From: Avoscillospira sp045579045
GTDB lineage: Bacteria > Bacillota > Clostridia > Oscillospirales > Oscillospiraceae
NCBI GenBank assembly: GCA_045579045.1
Contig: JAZNLL010000036.1
Coordinates: forward strand, 1-27,660
Direction: 5' to 3'
DNA length: 27,660 bases
The notes beneath the pieces were generated by a model that had not been told where the DNA came from, made no database searches, and saw only the letters and a program-made list of their open reading frames with translations. The position numbers and the translations under genes are program-made. Below, in pieces: positions 21,001-27,645 of the stretch; the stretch's first letter is position 1; the number at the start of each line of letters is the position of its first letter.

Positions 21001-21813
21001 GTGATTGTTGAAATTTCTGATTTGTCTTTGCCGGAACTGGCGGTCTATGCCAATCTGACAGAGGCGCAGCTGCGCAGCTGTGAAAATATGTTCATTGCAG
21101 AAAGCCCCAAGGTCATCAAACGGGCCTTGGCGGCAGGCTGCAAGGCCGTTTCCTTTATGATGGAGCGGCGGCATCTGAACGGACAGGGTGCAGAGCTGAT
21201 AGAAGCCTGCCCCGATGCACCCGTTTATACGGCAGACCGGGAAGTTCTGGCATCCCTCACCGGCTATGAACTGACCCGGGGGATTTTGTGCGCCATGGAG
21301 CGCCCTCAACTGCCCTCTTTGGAGGAGGTCTGCGCCTGCGCAAGGCGTGTGGCAGTGCTGGAAGGCATTGTGGATGCCACCAATGTGGGTGCTATTTTCC
21401 GCTCTGCCGCCGCCATGCACATGGATGCAGTCTTGCTGACCCCCACCTGCTGCGATCCTCTGTGCCGCCGAGCCGCCAGAGTGAGCATGGGTACCGTGTT
21501 CCAAATCCCGTGGACAAGACTGGGCGAAGATCATACCCAGTGGCCCCATCCGGGCATGGACAGATTGCATGCCTTGGGCTTCAAGACGGCTGCCTTGGCG
21601 CTGACGGACGAATCCGTGTCCATTGAGGATGAAGCCTTGAAGAAGGAAGAAAAACTGGCGCTTTTGCTGGGTACGGAGGGCGATGGCCTGTCGGAGCATA
21701 CCATTGCTGCCTGCGATTATACGGTGAAGATTCCCATGTCCCACGGGGTGGATTCTCTGAATGTGGCAGCCGCCGGGGCGGTGGCCTTCTGGGAGCTTCG
21801 CCTGCGGACTTGA
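21001..21813 (+). CDS. TrmH/SpoU-family RNA 2'-O-methyltransferase
   Basis: A 270-residue SPOUT methyltransferase. The N-terminal part (about 1-100) fits the SpoU substrate-binding domain, with FIAESPKVIKRAL. The catalytic knot has motif 1 DATNVGAIFRSAAA (125-138, N128 and R134), motif 2 LLGTEGDGLS (222-231) and motif 3 IPMSHGVDSLNVAAAGA (244-260). It methylates a ribose 2'-OH in rRNA or tRNA using SAM; the target is not readable. Start GTG 21001, four bases after the isocitrate dehydrogenase stop; the binding site is weak, suggesting coupled translation. An in-frame start at 20980 inside the previous gene is possible. The promoter for the downstream tRNA region begins in its stop codon. Confidence 0.87.
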   Translation: MIVEISDLSLPELAVYANLTEAQLRSCENMFIAESPKVIKRALAAGCKAVSFMMERRHLNGQGAELIEACPDAPVYTADREVLASLTGYELTRGILCAMERPQLPSLEEVCACARRVAVLEGIVDATNVGAIFRSAAAMHMDAVLLTPTCCDPLCRRAARVSMGTVFQIPWTRLGEDHTQWPHPGMDRLHALGFKTAALALTDESVSIEDEALKKEEKLALLLGTEGDGLSEHTIAACDYTVKIPMSHGVDSLNVAAAGAVAFWELRLRT

Positions 21814-21838
21814 TTTTCCTTTGCTGAGTTGGTATAAT
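21810..21838 (+). promoter_or_regulatory. Strong promoter reading into repeat C copy 2 and the tRNA-Ser region
   Basis: TTGATT (21810-21815), 17 bases, perfect TATAAT (21833-21838). The next downstream gene on this strand is the tRNA at 22271. Confidence 0.72.
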
Positions 21839-21846
21839 GAACACCC

Positions 21847-21893
21847 AAAGGCTCCCCTTGAGGGGAGCTGTCAGCGAAGCTGACTGAGAGGTG
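21847..21893. repeat. Interspersed repeat, family C, copy 2
   Basis: GGCTCCCC-TTGA-GGGGAGCT, then GTCAGC-GAA-GCTGAC (21870-21884), then TGAGAGGTG. Compared with copy 1 (19743-19792), the second hairpin has different bases but keeps its pairing and the GAA loop. It begins eight bases after a TATAAT box. Confidence 0.88.
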
Positions 21894-22270
21894 TCTGTTG
21901 GTGCTGCTTGCTTAGTGTCAACGGGGGAGGGAGGCGCCCGCCGCCGGTGGCGGGGAGAGGGAGCCGAGCGAGTGGCAGCGGTCAAAATTCTGCGAAGCGA
22001 ACAGCGAGCAAAGAATTTTGGGAACCGCAACAGGACATAACGAGGCTGACTCGAAATCAGTTTTGGGTCAGCACCGATATAGTTAAATATGGAGATGTAT
22101 CGAAGTGGGGACGTTTGCGAGCGCTGCCAGTGGCAGATGAAGCGAGCAAAAAGGAGTGGCAGACACTTGCGTTTGCGCAAACAAAGTGCGGCGCAAATGC
22201 TTAGTGTCAACAGGACATAACGAGGCTGACTCGAAATCAGTTTTGGGTCAGCACCGATATAGTTAAATAT
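21894..22270 (+). other. Non-coding, structured spacer with partial tRNA-Ser copies
   Basis: This stretch holds no gene that I can support; an open frame at 21908-22204 has unlikely composition. GCTTAGTGTCAAC occurs at about 21909 and 22199. A long stem (GCGGTCAAAATTCT with AGAATTTTG...ACCGC) spans about 21978-22028. Smaller hairpins include CTGCCA-G-TGGCAG and the palindrome GTTTGCGCAAAC. Pieces of tRNA-Ser(CGA) are present: the 5' end (GGAGATGTATCGAAGTGG) at 22091-22108, and the D-loop/anticodon piece at 22036-22062 and 22216-22242. Confidence 0.7.
22028..22108 (+). repeat. 81-bp direct repeat, copy 1 (contains tRNA-Ser pieces)
   Basis: This copy is identical to 22208-22288, exactly 180 bases later. 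It contains CATAACGAGGCTGACTCGAA onward (the tRNA-Ser anticodon arm), a 28-base linker, and the first 18 bases of tRNA-Ser. The sequence after it differs from that after copy 2. Confidence 0.92.
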
Positions 22271-22288
22271 GGAGATGTATCGAAGTGG
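22208..22288 (+). repeat. 81-bp direct repeat, copy 2 (runs into the intact tRNA-Ser)
   Basis: Identical to 22028-22108. Its last 18 bases are the true 5' end of the tRNA gene, which then continues normally with the D-loop. Confidence 0.92.
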
Positions 22289-22361
22289 TCATAACGAGGC
22301 TGACTCGAAATCAGTTGACGGGTCAAACCGTCCGGGGGTTCGAATCCCTCCATCTCCGCCA
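22271..22361 (+). tRNA. tRNA-Ser (anticodon CGA), CCA encoded
   Basis: 91 bases with acceptor stem GGAGATG/CATCTCC, discriminator G and encoded CCA. The anticodon loop CTCGAAA between CTGA and TCAG gives CGA, reading codon UCG. A long variable arm (GACGGGTCAAACCGTC) and the T-arm GGGGGTTCGAATCCCTC are as expected for a class II serine tRNA. Followed by a terminator. Confidence 0.95.
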
Positions 22362-22364
22362 AAT

Positions 22365-22412
22365 AACCTACCGCAAGTTGATAGAATGGGTATCACCTGC
22401 GGTAGGTTTTTT
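22365..22412 (+). terminator. Terminator after tRNA-Ser
   Basis: AACCTACCGCA (22365-22375) pairs with TGCGGTAGGTT (22398-22408) around a 22-base loop and is followed by a T-run. From here to 22563 I see no gene or repeat. Confidence 0.85.
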
Positions 22413-22563
22413 ATGTCTATATTTACCCCCAAAACCGGGAGATTTTCCAAACTTTGCAACGCAAAACAGCAATCATACCACAACGTATCGTGGTGTGTCT
22501 GAAATCTGAAAAAAACTACAGCTTCTGGTCTGCTATCGTTAAACAACCACAATCGAGATTTGT

Positions 22564-22591
22564 TTGATAATGCATGTAATGATGATATACT
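22564..22591 (+). promoter_or_regulatory. Promoter of a truncated regulator gene
   Basis: TTGATA (22564-22569), 16 bases, TATACT (22586-22591), 30 bases before the ATG at 22622. Confidence 0.6.
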
Positions 22592-22621
22592 GCAAGAGAA
22601 TGAAAAATAGGAAGTAGCATT

Positions 22622-22702
22622 ATGGGGCGTGTATCTACAAAAGAAAATAAGACACAATTGGTGATTATTCAGAAGAAAAGACTCAGAAACTTAGGTTTCT
22701 GA
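22622..22702 (+). pseudogene. Truncated start of a clostridial XRE-type regulator (26 codons)
   Basis: ATG 22622 with AGGAAG upstream encodes MGRVSTKENKTQLVIIQKKR and six more residues before TGA at 22700-22702. The opening MGRVSTKENKT is, from memory, the usual start of a group of clostridial XRE-like regulators that continue for 200 residues or more. Here homology appears to stop after about 11 residues, and the rest, including the stop, is encoded in the terminator hairpin. The promoter and ribosome binding site are intact, so a short peptide may still be made. I read it as the remnant left by a deletion. Confidence 0.5.
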
Positions 22703-22709
22703 GTCTTTT
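22676..22709. terminator. Bidirectional terminator (thiolase operon and truncated regulator)
   Basis: AAAAGACTCAGAAAC (22676-22690) pairs perfectly with GTTTCTGAGTCTTTT (22695-22709) around TTAG. A or T runs lie on both sides, so it can end transcripts from either strand. Confidence 0.92.
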
Positions 22710-22889
22710 CTTGCTTATTTTTTCGCGGCAGATGGAAGTGCTCGGAGTCAGACTGAACCGGCATTTCGTGGGTCGCAATACCTTTTCCGCTGCCCCACAT
22801 CGGTTCCCTGTCGGTGAGGACAGAGGCGCCGTTCAAATCTGCTGCGATGACCGGAGCACCTTCTTTGATGCCGGTTCGTAAAAACGTTC

Positions 22890-24089
22890 CTATCTTCGCA
22901 GATTTTCGATGACAGCTGTGGTGCCGTGACCGCCGCCGCAGCAGGAACTGAACAGGCCGTAGCGACCGCCGGTCTGCTCCAGCTGGCGCATGGCGAACAT
23001 GGCGATTCTGCCGCCGGAAGCGCCGTTGGGATGACCCACGGCAATGGCACCGCCGTTGGGATTCCATTTGGCAAGATCAATGGACTTGCCGGACTGGATC
23101 TCCATTTCTTTTTTTACTGCCAGATTCTGGGCGGCAAAAGCTTCGTTGCACTCAAATACATCCAGATCATCCACAGTCAGGCCGGCCTGCTTCAGTGCTT
23201 TCAGATTGGAATAGGCGGGGCCGATGCCCATGCAATTGGGATCCACGCCTACTTCACAGCCGGTGACCCATCGAGCCAGCGGTTCATAGCCCAGTTCCTT
23301 GGCTTTTTCTGCCGTCATCATCAGCAGGAAGGCGGCACCGTCGTTAAGACCGGAGGCGTTGCCTGCGGTGGTCACACCACCGTCACGGACGGATCGCAGC
23401 TTCTGCAGTCCCTCCATGGTGGTCTGGGGGCGGGGATGCTCGTCCGTATCGATGGAGATCTCGGGGGTCTTTCTGGTGGCCGGGAAGGTGATGGGGATGA
23501 TCTCACTGCCGGTGATACCCTTTTTGTAGGCTTCCTGCAGCAGCGTCTGGCTCCGCAGGGCATACTCATCGCAGGCTTCCCGGCTGATATCCCATTTTGC
23601 TGCCATATTGTCGCTGATTTCCAGCATGGGCAGATCGAGTTGTCCCAAAGGGGTCAGACGCTCGGTAATGGCAGCGGGCGCAATGCCCTTGTAGGGGTCT
23701 GTCCATGTGGGGAACAGCGCCACCCGGCGGCTCCAGCTTTCCATGCCGCCCACAATCAGCACGTCGTGCAGACCGGCGGCGATTTGGCAGGCAGCCACAT
23801 TGACGGCAGTAATGGCACTGCCGCACTGCATTTCCACAAAAGTGGCAGGGACTTCAGGGGGAAGTCCTGCTGCCAGCGCTGCATAGCGGGCAGGTCCTAC
23901 GGCGAGAGCGTCCTTCAGGGCACAGCCGGCAACCACGCCGTCCACACCGCCCCGTTCCATGATCCCGGTGCGTGCCAGCAGACCGCGGATGACTTCGGCT
24001 CCCAGTTCACTGCCCGCCATGGTTTTCAGGCAGCCGCCCATTCTTCCAAAGGCAGAGCGGTAACCGTCAACAAATACAACGTCTCTCAT
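22890..24089 (-). CDS. Thiolase (acetyl-CoA acetyltransferase family)
   Basis: A 399-residue thiolase that condenses two acetyl-CoA to acetoacetyl-CoA, or cleaves 3-ketoacyl-CoA in reverse. Seen: nucleophile C89 in VEMQCGSA, NEAFAAQ, H353 in GHPNGASGG, and the second Cys C383 in CCGGGHG. VEMQCGSAITAVNVA differs from the more usual VNxxCxSG form, so substrate range may differ from a standard acetoacetyl-CoA thiolase. It is the last gene of a four-gene operon, 18 bases after the reductase, with AAAGGTGA before ATG 24089. It ends in a terminator about 180 bases downstream. Between 22710 and 22889 there is an open frame without a start codon but nothing I can name. Confidence 0.93.
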   Translation of the reverse strand: MRDVVFVDGYRSAFGRMGGCLKTMAGSELGAEVIRGLLARTGIMERGGVDGVVAGCALKDALAVGPARYAALAAGLPPEVPATFVEMQCGSAITAVNVAACQIAAGLHDVLIVGGMESWSRRVALFPTWTDPYKGIAPAAITERLTPLGQLDLPMLEISDNMAAKWDISREACDEYALRSQTLLQEAYKKGITGSEIIPITFPATRKTPEISIDTDEHPRPQTTMEGLQKLRSVRDGGVTTAGNASGLNDGAAFLLMMTAEKAKELGYEPLARWVTGCEVGVDPNCMGIGPAYSNLKALKQAGLTVDDLDVFECNEAFAAQNLAVKKEMEIQSGKSIDLAKWNPNGGAIAVGHPNGASGGRIAMFAMRQLEQTGGRYGLFSSCCGGGHGTTAVIENLRR

Positions 24090-24107
24090 GTTGCTTCACC
24101 TTTCGTA

Positions 24108-24854
24108 TCAAGTCACGTCCGCACCGGCGCAGTCAATGACCTGACCGGACACATAGCTGCTTTCTTCGCTGCACAGGAACACGGCCAGTGCGGCAACTTC
24201 CTTGGGCTGACCCATGCGGTGCATGGGGTGGCGATCAATGGCGCCCTGCAGCTTTTCCGGCGGGATGGCCATCATCATTTCTGTCTGGACCAGATCGGGT
24301 GCAATCGCGTTGACCGTGATGCCCTTGGCAGCACTTTCTCTGGCGAGGGTTTTGGTAAAGCCGAACACAGCTGCCTTGGTGGAGGAATAGTTGGCCTGAC
24401 CGGGATTGCCGTAGGCAGAGGTGGAGGCCATATTGACGATTCTGCCGTACATCCGCTGGCGCATGCCGTTGATTACCACACGGGTGCAGTTGAACAGGCT
24501 GTCATAGTTGACCCGGCGCACATCATCCCACTGCTTGGGGGTCATCTTGTGGAAAATGGCATCCCGGGTGATACCGGCATTGTTGACCAGAATATCCACG
24601 GGGCCCAGCTCCTGCTCGATCTTTGCAAAGGCAGCTTCGGTGTTTTCGTAGTCACCCACGTCGCACTTCACGGCCAGAACCTTGGTTTCGCCTGCGGCAC
24701 GGAGCGCTTCGGCGGCCTTTTCCGCAGCCTCTTCATTCCAGTCCACCACGGCCAGTGCGGAGACACCTGCCTCCACCAGTGCCTTGGCAATGGCAAAGCC
24801 GATACCCTGTGCAGCGCCTGTAACAGCGGCGCATCTTCCGTTAAAACCAGTCAT
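24108..24854 (-). CDS. SDR-family reductase (FabG-like / 3-hydroxyacyl-CoA dehydrogenase)
   Basis: A 248-residue short-chain dehydrogenase: cofactor loop TGAAQGIG (12-19), CDVGDY (64-69), NNAGITRD (91-98), and catalytic S144, Y156 and K160 in NMASTSAYGNPGQANYSSTK. The sequence resembles FabG and acetoacetyl-CoA reductase (PhaB) types, including NAIAPDLVQTEMM and the GQVIDCAGA end. Next to thiolase and CoA-transferase genes, the likely job is reduction of a 3-ketoacyl-CoA to a 3-hydroxyacyl-CoA, or the reverse. It lies 22 bases after the CoA-transferase gene, with AGAAAGGATGG upstream of ATG 24854. A role in fatty-acid synthesis is less likely because no fab genes are adjacent. Confidence 0.85.
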   Translation of the reverse strand: MTGFNGRCAAVTGAAQGIGFAIAKALVEAGVSALAVVDWNEEAAEKAAEALRAAGETKVLAVKCDVGDYENTEAAFAKIEQELGPVDILVNNAGITRDAIFHKMTPKQWDDVRRVNYDSLFNCTRVVINGMRQRMYGRIVNMASTSAYGNPGQANYSSTKAAVFGFTKTLARESAAKGITVNAIAPDLVQTEMMMAIPPEKLQGAIDRHPMHRMGQPKEVAALAVFLCSEESSYVSGQVIDCAGADVT

Positions 24855-24876
24855 TTACAGTTTCCATCCTTTCTAA

Positions 24877-26418
24877 TTAAAAAACAAAACATTCTTTGGG
24901 CATTTCTTTCAAATTGGGGGAGATTTTCGGCGTAAAGGGAAGCTTAGAGAGAATATGGGCATCCAGATCCAGACCGGGTGCAATCTCCGTCAGCTCCACA
25001 CCTTCGGCAGTAAGCCGGAACACACAGCGCTCTGTGATGTACAGGACTTCCTGCCCATTTTTGAGCGCCTGCTCCGCGCTGAGGTTGATAAATTCCACCT
25101 GTTCACAGAACTTGGGAAGTTTGCCGTCCTTGACGATGGGTTTGCCGTCCTCGTAGGCCAGACTGGAGCTGACTTCGAAGGTGGAGGTCACCAGAACTTT
25201 GTGGGGGCCGTAGGTCACATGGTTGAAACCGCCCACACCGATGAGGTTTTTACCTTTGCGAATGACGTTGACGTTGCCGGCTCTATCGATTTCCAGCGCG
25301 CCCACGCAGGTAGCGTCGATGCCGTGACCCTCGTAGAACCGGAACATATCCGACTGCTCCATGAAGACATCGGCATTGACCACGGAGCCGAAGCTATAGC
25401 CCAGAGGCATACCGCCTGCCACACCGCATTCCAGAGAGATGATATTGGAGGTGTCCATATATCCCATGTCAAAGGCCTCGCAGGCCAGCAGCATGGGCAC
25501 GCCCACACCCAGATTGATGATGGTGCCCTTTTCCATTTCCATGGCGGCACGGCGAGCAATGAACCGGTCAACGGGTTTGCGGGAGTTCAGAAGCGTCTGA
25601 TGGATGGTTTTGACCTTTGCGGCGAACGCTTCTTCGGACAAGTGTGTTTCGCCGGAAAGCACGGGGTCATACTGAGATTCATCGTTCATGATCTGATCAG
25701 GATCGTCATAGACTGCATCCACCAGATAGCCGGGAACCTTGACATCATGGGGATTGGCGGGCTGATCGCTGAAACGCTCTACCTGTACGATGACGGTACC
25801 GCCGTGGTTGTGGGTGGCCATGGCGAGGGACAGGGTGTCCATGACGCCGGCTTCCTTCTCCATGGTGATGTTGCCGTGGGGGTCACAGGTAGTGCCGCGG
25901 ATGACACAGACATCGGGCAGGATGGTCTGGAAGAACAGATATTCCTCGCCGTGGATCTCCATCACCTCCGCAAACTTCCGGGTGGATTGGTCATTGAAAC
26001 CGCAGCCCTTTTCGTTGCGGGGATCGTAGATCGTGCCGATGCCGACCTTGGTCAGGAAGCCCGGATGCCCCATGGCGCCGGCACTGTAGTTCATGGCCAG
26101 CACGCCCTGCGGCAGAGAATAGGCCTTCACCGTTCCGTCCAGAATAGCGGGATGGAAGGGTCGGATGGCGATAAAGTGCGCCACGATGATCTCGCTGATC
26201 AGGCCGCTGTGCTGATAGGGCGCCCATGTATTGAAGGCGTCATAGCTGGAAGAGGCCAGGTATTTCAGATTTTTGGGGGAGCCGGTTGCGGCGAACCGGT
26301 CACCGATGGCCTTGTAGAACCGCTCTGCCACGGCAATGCGGACCTGCCCGTTGAAGCAGATCTGGTCGCCATCCTTGATCAGCAGCGCGGCTTCGTCAGC
26401 CGTCATGCGTTTGAACAT
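24877..26418 (-). CDS. Acyl-CoA:carboxylate CoA-transferase (acetate/propionate CoA-transferase family)
   Basis: A 513-residue fused (alpha plus beta) family I CoA-transferase that moves CoA between acyl-CoA and a free acid. The first half has VRIAVAERFY and GHPGFLTKVGIGT; the second half has GTIINLGVGVPML and the catalytic glutamate E330 in IISLECGVAGGMPLG. Relatives usually have E-S/N-G here, so C331 is a small deviation. Length fits propionate/acetoacetate CoA-transferases such as Pct and YdiF. In this operon it probably activates or releases acetoacetate, hydroxybutyrate or a similar short acid. Start ATG 26418 with GAGGAGGT upstream; the gap to the first SDR is 134 bases, where I see no terminator. 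Confidence 0.9.
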   Translation of the reverse strand: MFKRMTADEAALLIKDGDQICFNGQVRIAVAERFYKAIGDRFAATGSPKNLKYLASSSYDAFNTWAPYQHSGLISEIIVAHFIAIRPFHPAILDGTVKAYSLPQGVLAMNYSAGAMGHPGFLTKVGIGTIYDPRNEKGCGFNDQSTRKFAEVMEIHGEEYLFFQTILPDVCVIRGTTCDPHGNITMEKEAGVMDTLSLAMATHNHGGTVIVQVERFSDQPANPHDVKVPGYLVDAVYDDPDQIMNDESQYDPVLSGETHLSEEAFAAKVKTIHQTLLNSRKPVDRFIARRAAMEMEKGTIINLGVGVPMLLACEAFDMGYMDTSNIISLECGVAGGMPLGYSFGSVVNADVFMEQSDMFRFYEGHGIDATCVGALEIDRAGNVNVIRKGKNLIGVGGFNHVTYGPHKVLVTSTFEVSSSLAYEDGKPIVKDGKLPKFCEQVEFINLSAEQALKNGQEVLYITERCVFRLTAEGVELTEIAPGLDLDAHILSKLPFTPKISPNLKEMPKECFVF

Positions 26419-26552
26419 GGGGAAACCTCCTCGTGGAACTGACTATTACTGAATTTGCGATATTTACAAGTAAAAATTTTCTTTTCCAGTGAAAGAAGGG
26501 GGTGTCATTGGAACGAAACATCAACCTGCCTGCGGAGCAGTTATCATACAAA

Positions 26553-27332
26553 TTAAATCTGCATGCACTGGCCGCCGTCTACATTCAGAGCTTGACCGGT
26601 GATATTGTCCGCATAGGAACTGAACAGGAAAGCCACGGCAGCGGCAATATCTTCCTGTGTCTGGGGACGGCCCATGGGAACCAGATTGCCCACCATGGTC
26701 TGCCATGCCTCTTCCCGGGACAGGTTCATGCTTTTCATTTTTTCATCCAGTAGCTGCTCCCACATCTCCGTGCGGACAATGCCGGGACAGACCGCATTGA
26801 CATTGATGCCGTAGGACGCCGCAAAGCTGGCGGCGGACATGGTCAGGCTCAGCATGGCAGCCTTACTCATGCGGTAGTGGGTGACGGTTTTATCGATATA
26901 CCGACCCGCAACAGAGGAGATCAGTACGATCTTGCCGGTTTTCCGGGGGAGCATTCTGCCAAGAGCCTCCCGCACCACATTACTGGAGCCGAGGATGTTG
27001 ATATCAAACAGCCGCTTGATGGCGGCATCGTCGGCTTCCAGCAGGTTTTCCGGCACTGTAATACCTGCGCCGTGCAGGACCAGATCCACAGTGGGAACTG
27101 CATCGAACAGCCCCTTTACCTGCTCCGGATCCCGCACATCCACATGAAGGTAGGTTGCCTGCCGTCCGGTTTTTGCCCGGATTTCCTCACAGGTGGCAGC
27201 ACCTGCCTCATCCAGAACATCGCCGATCACCACATCTGCGCCGTTTTCCGCCAGCAGTATGGCAATGGCGCGGCCCAGTCCTCTGGCGGCACCGGTCAGA
27301 ACAGCTGTCTGATTGTCAAAGCGAATCTGCAT
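26553..27332 (-). CDS. SDR-family dehydrogenase, first gene of the thiolase operon
   Basis: A 259-residue short-chain dehydrogenase: TGAARGLG (13-20) cofactor loop, HVDVRD (63-68), HGAG (87-90) in place of the usual NNAG, and catalytic S140, Y153 and K157 in LISSVAGRYIDKTVTHYRMSK. It ends GQALNVDGGQCMQI, as usual for classical SDRs. The substrate may be a hydroxy acid, polyol or hydroxyacyl-CoA; the operon favours a hydroxy acid or its CoA ester. It differs clearly from the second SDR of the operon, so the two probably act on different substrates or isomers. Start ATG 27332 with GGAGGGAG upstream and a consensus promoter close by. Confidence 0.85.
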   Translation of the reverse strand: MQIRFDNQTAVLTGAARGLGRAIAILLAENGADVVIGDVLDEAGAATCEEIRAKTGRQATYLHVDVRDPEQVKGLFDAVPTVDLVLHGAGITVPENLLEADDAAIKRLFDINILGSSNVVREALGRMLPRKTGKIVLISSVAGRYIDKTVTHYRMSKAAMLSLTMSAASFAASYGINVNAVCPGIVRTEMWEQLLDEKMKSMNLSREEAWQTMVGNLVPMGRPQTQEDIAAAVAFLFSSYADNITGQALNVDGGQCMQI

Positions 27333-27364
27333 ATTGCTCCCTCCGTATTTCTATCGGTGTTATT

Positions 27365-27393
27365 ATTATATTTTCTTTTTCGCGGCAAGTCAA
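27365..27393 (-). promoter_or_regulatory. Promoter of the thiolase operon
   Basis: On the minus strand TTGACT (27388-27393) and a perfect TATAAT (27365-27370) are 17 bases apart, 33 bases before the start codon of the first gene. Confidence 0.8.
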
Positions 27394-27466
27394 GGCGAAG
27401 ATATACGAAAATGAGGTATGGAAAAGTGTCATTATGCCAAATTTTTTAAATCTAAATATTTTTACA

Positions 27467-27495
27467 TTGACAGTACGAATTAGCCGTGCTATTCT
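27467..27495 (+). promoter_or_regulatory. Promoter of the gene starting at 27646
   Basis: A perfect TTGACA (27467-27472), 17 bases, then TATTCT (27490-27495) preceded by TGC. The expected transcript start is near 27502, giving a leader of about 140 bases. Confidence 0.75.
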
Positions 27496-27645
27496 CATGG
27501 TAGAAATGAATATTTTTATAACAATTCCCACTTCGGGCAATCCAGCGTTTTATAACTATATTCATTTTTATCCGAAAATCACCTCCTTGGTGTACCGATT
27601 TTAAAATTGTAAAATAATTTGTTTTCTTTAAGGAGGACCATCATT
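27496..27645 (+). other. Long AT-rich mRNA leader with a possible anti-ribosome-binding-site segment
   Basis: Contains the 10-bp inverted repeat AAATGAATAT (27504-27513) / ATATTCATTT (27558-27567), a small hairpin CACC-TCCTT-GGTG flanked by AAAATC and GATTTT, and CCTCCTT (27582-27588), the exact complement of the ribosome binding site AAGGAGG (27630-27636). I do not recognise a known riboswitch class. Confidence 0.45.

Noticed and set aside
21908..22204. 98-codon open frame before the tRNA-Ser
   Set aside because: It runs through the tRNA-derived direct repeat and hairpins, has low-complexity Arg/Gly/Ser composition and no ribosome binding site.
21847..22270. Integrase-bearing island or prophage at the tRNA-Ser
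   Set aside because: No integrase, transposase or phage gene is present in the window. Only small duplications remain, so an existing island cannot be claimed.
22926..26442. Long plus-strand open frames opposite the thiolase operon (669 and 495 codons)
   Set aside because: They are mirror frames of four well-identified minus-strand enzymes and lack binding sites and recognisable domains.
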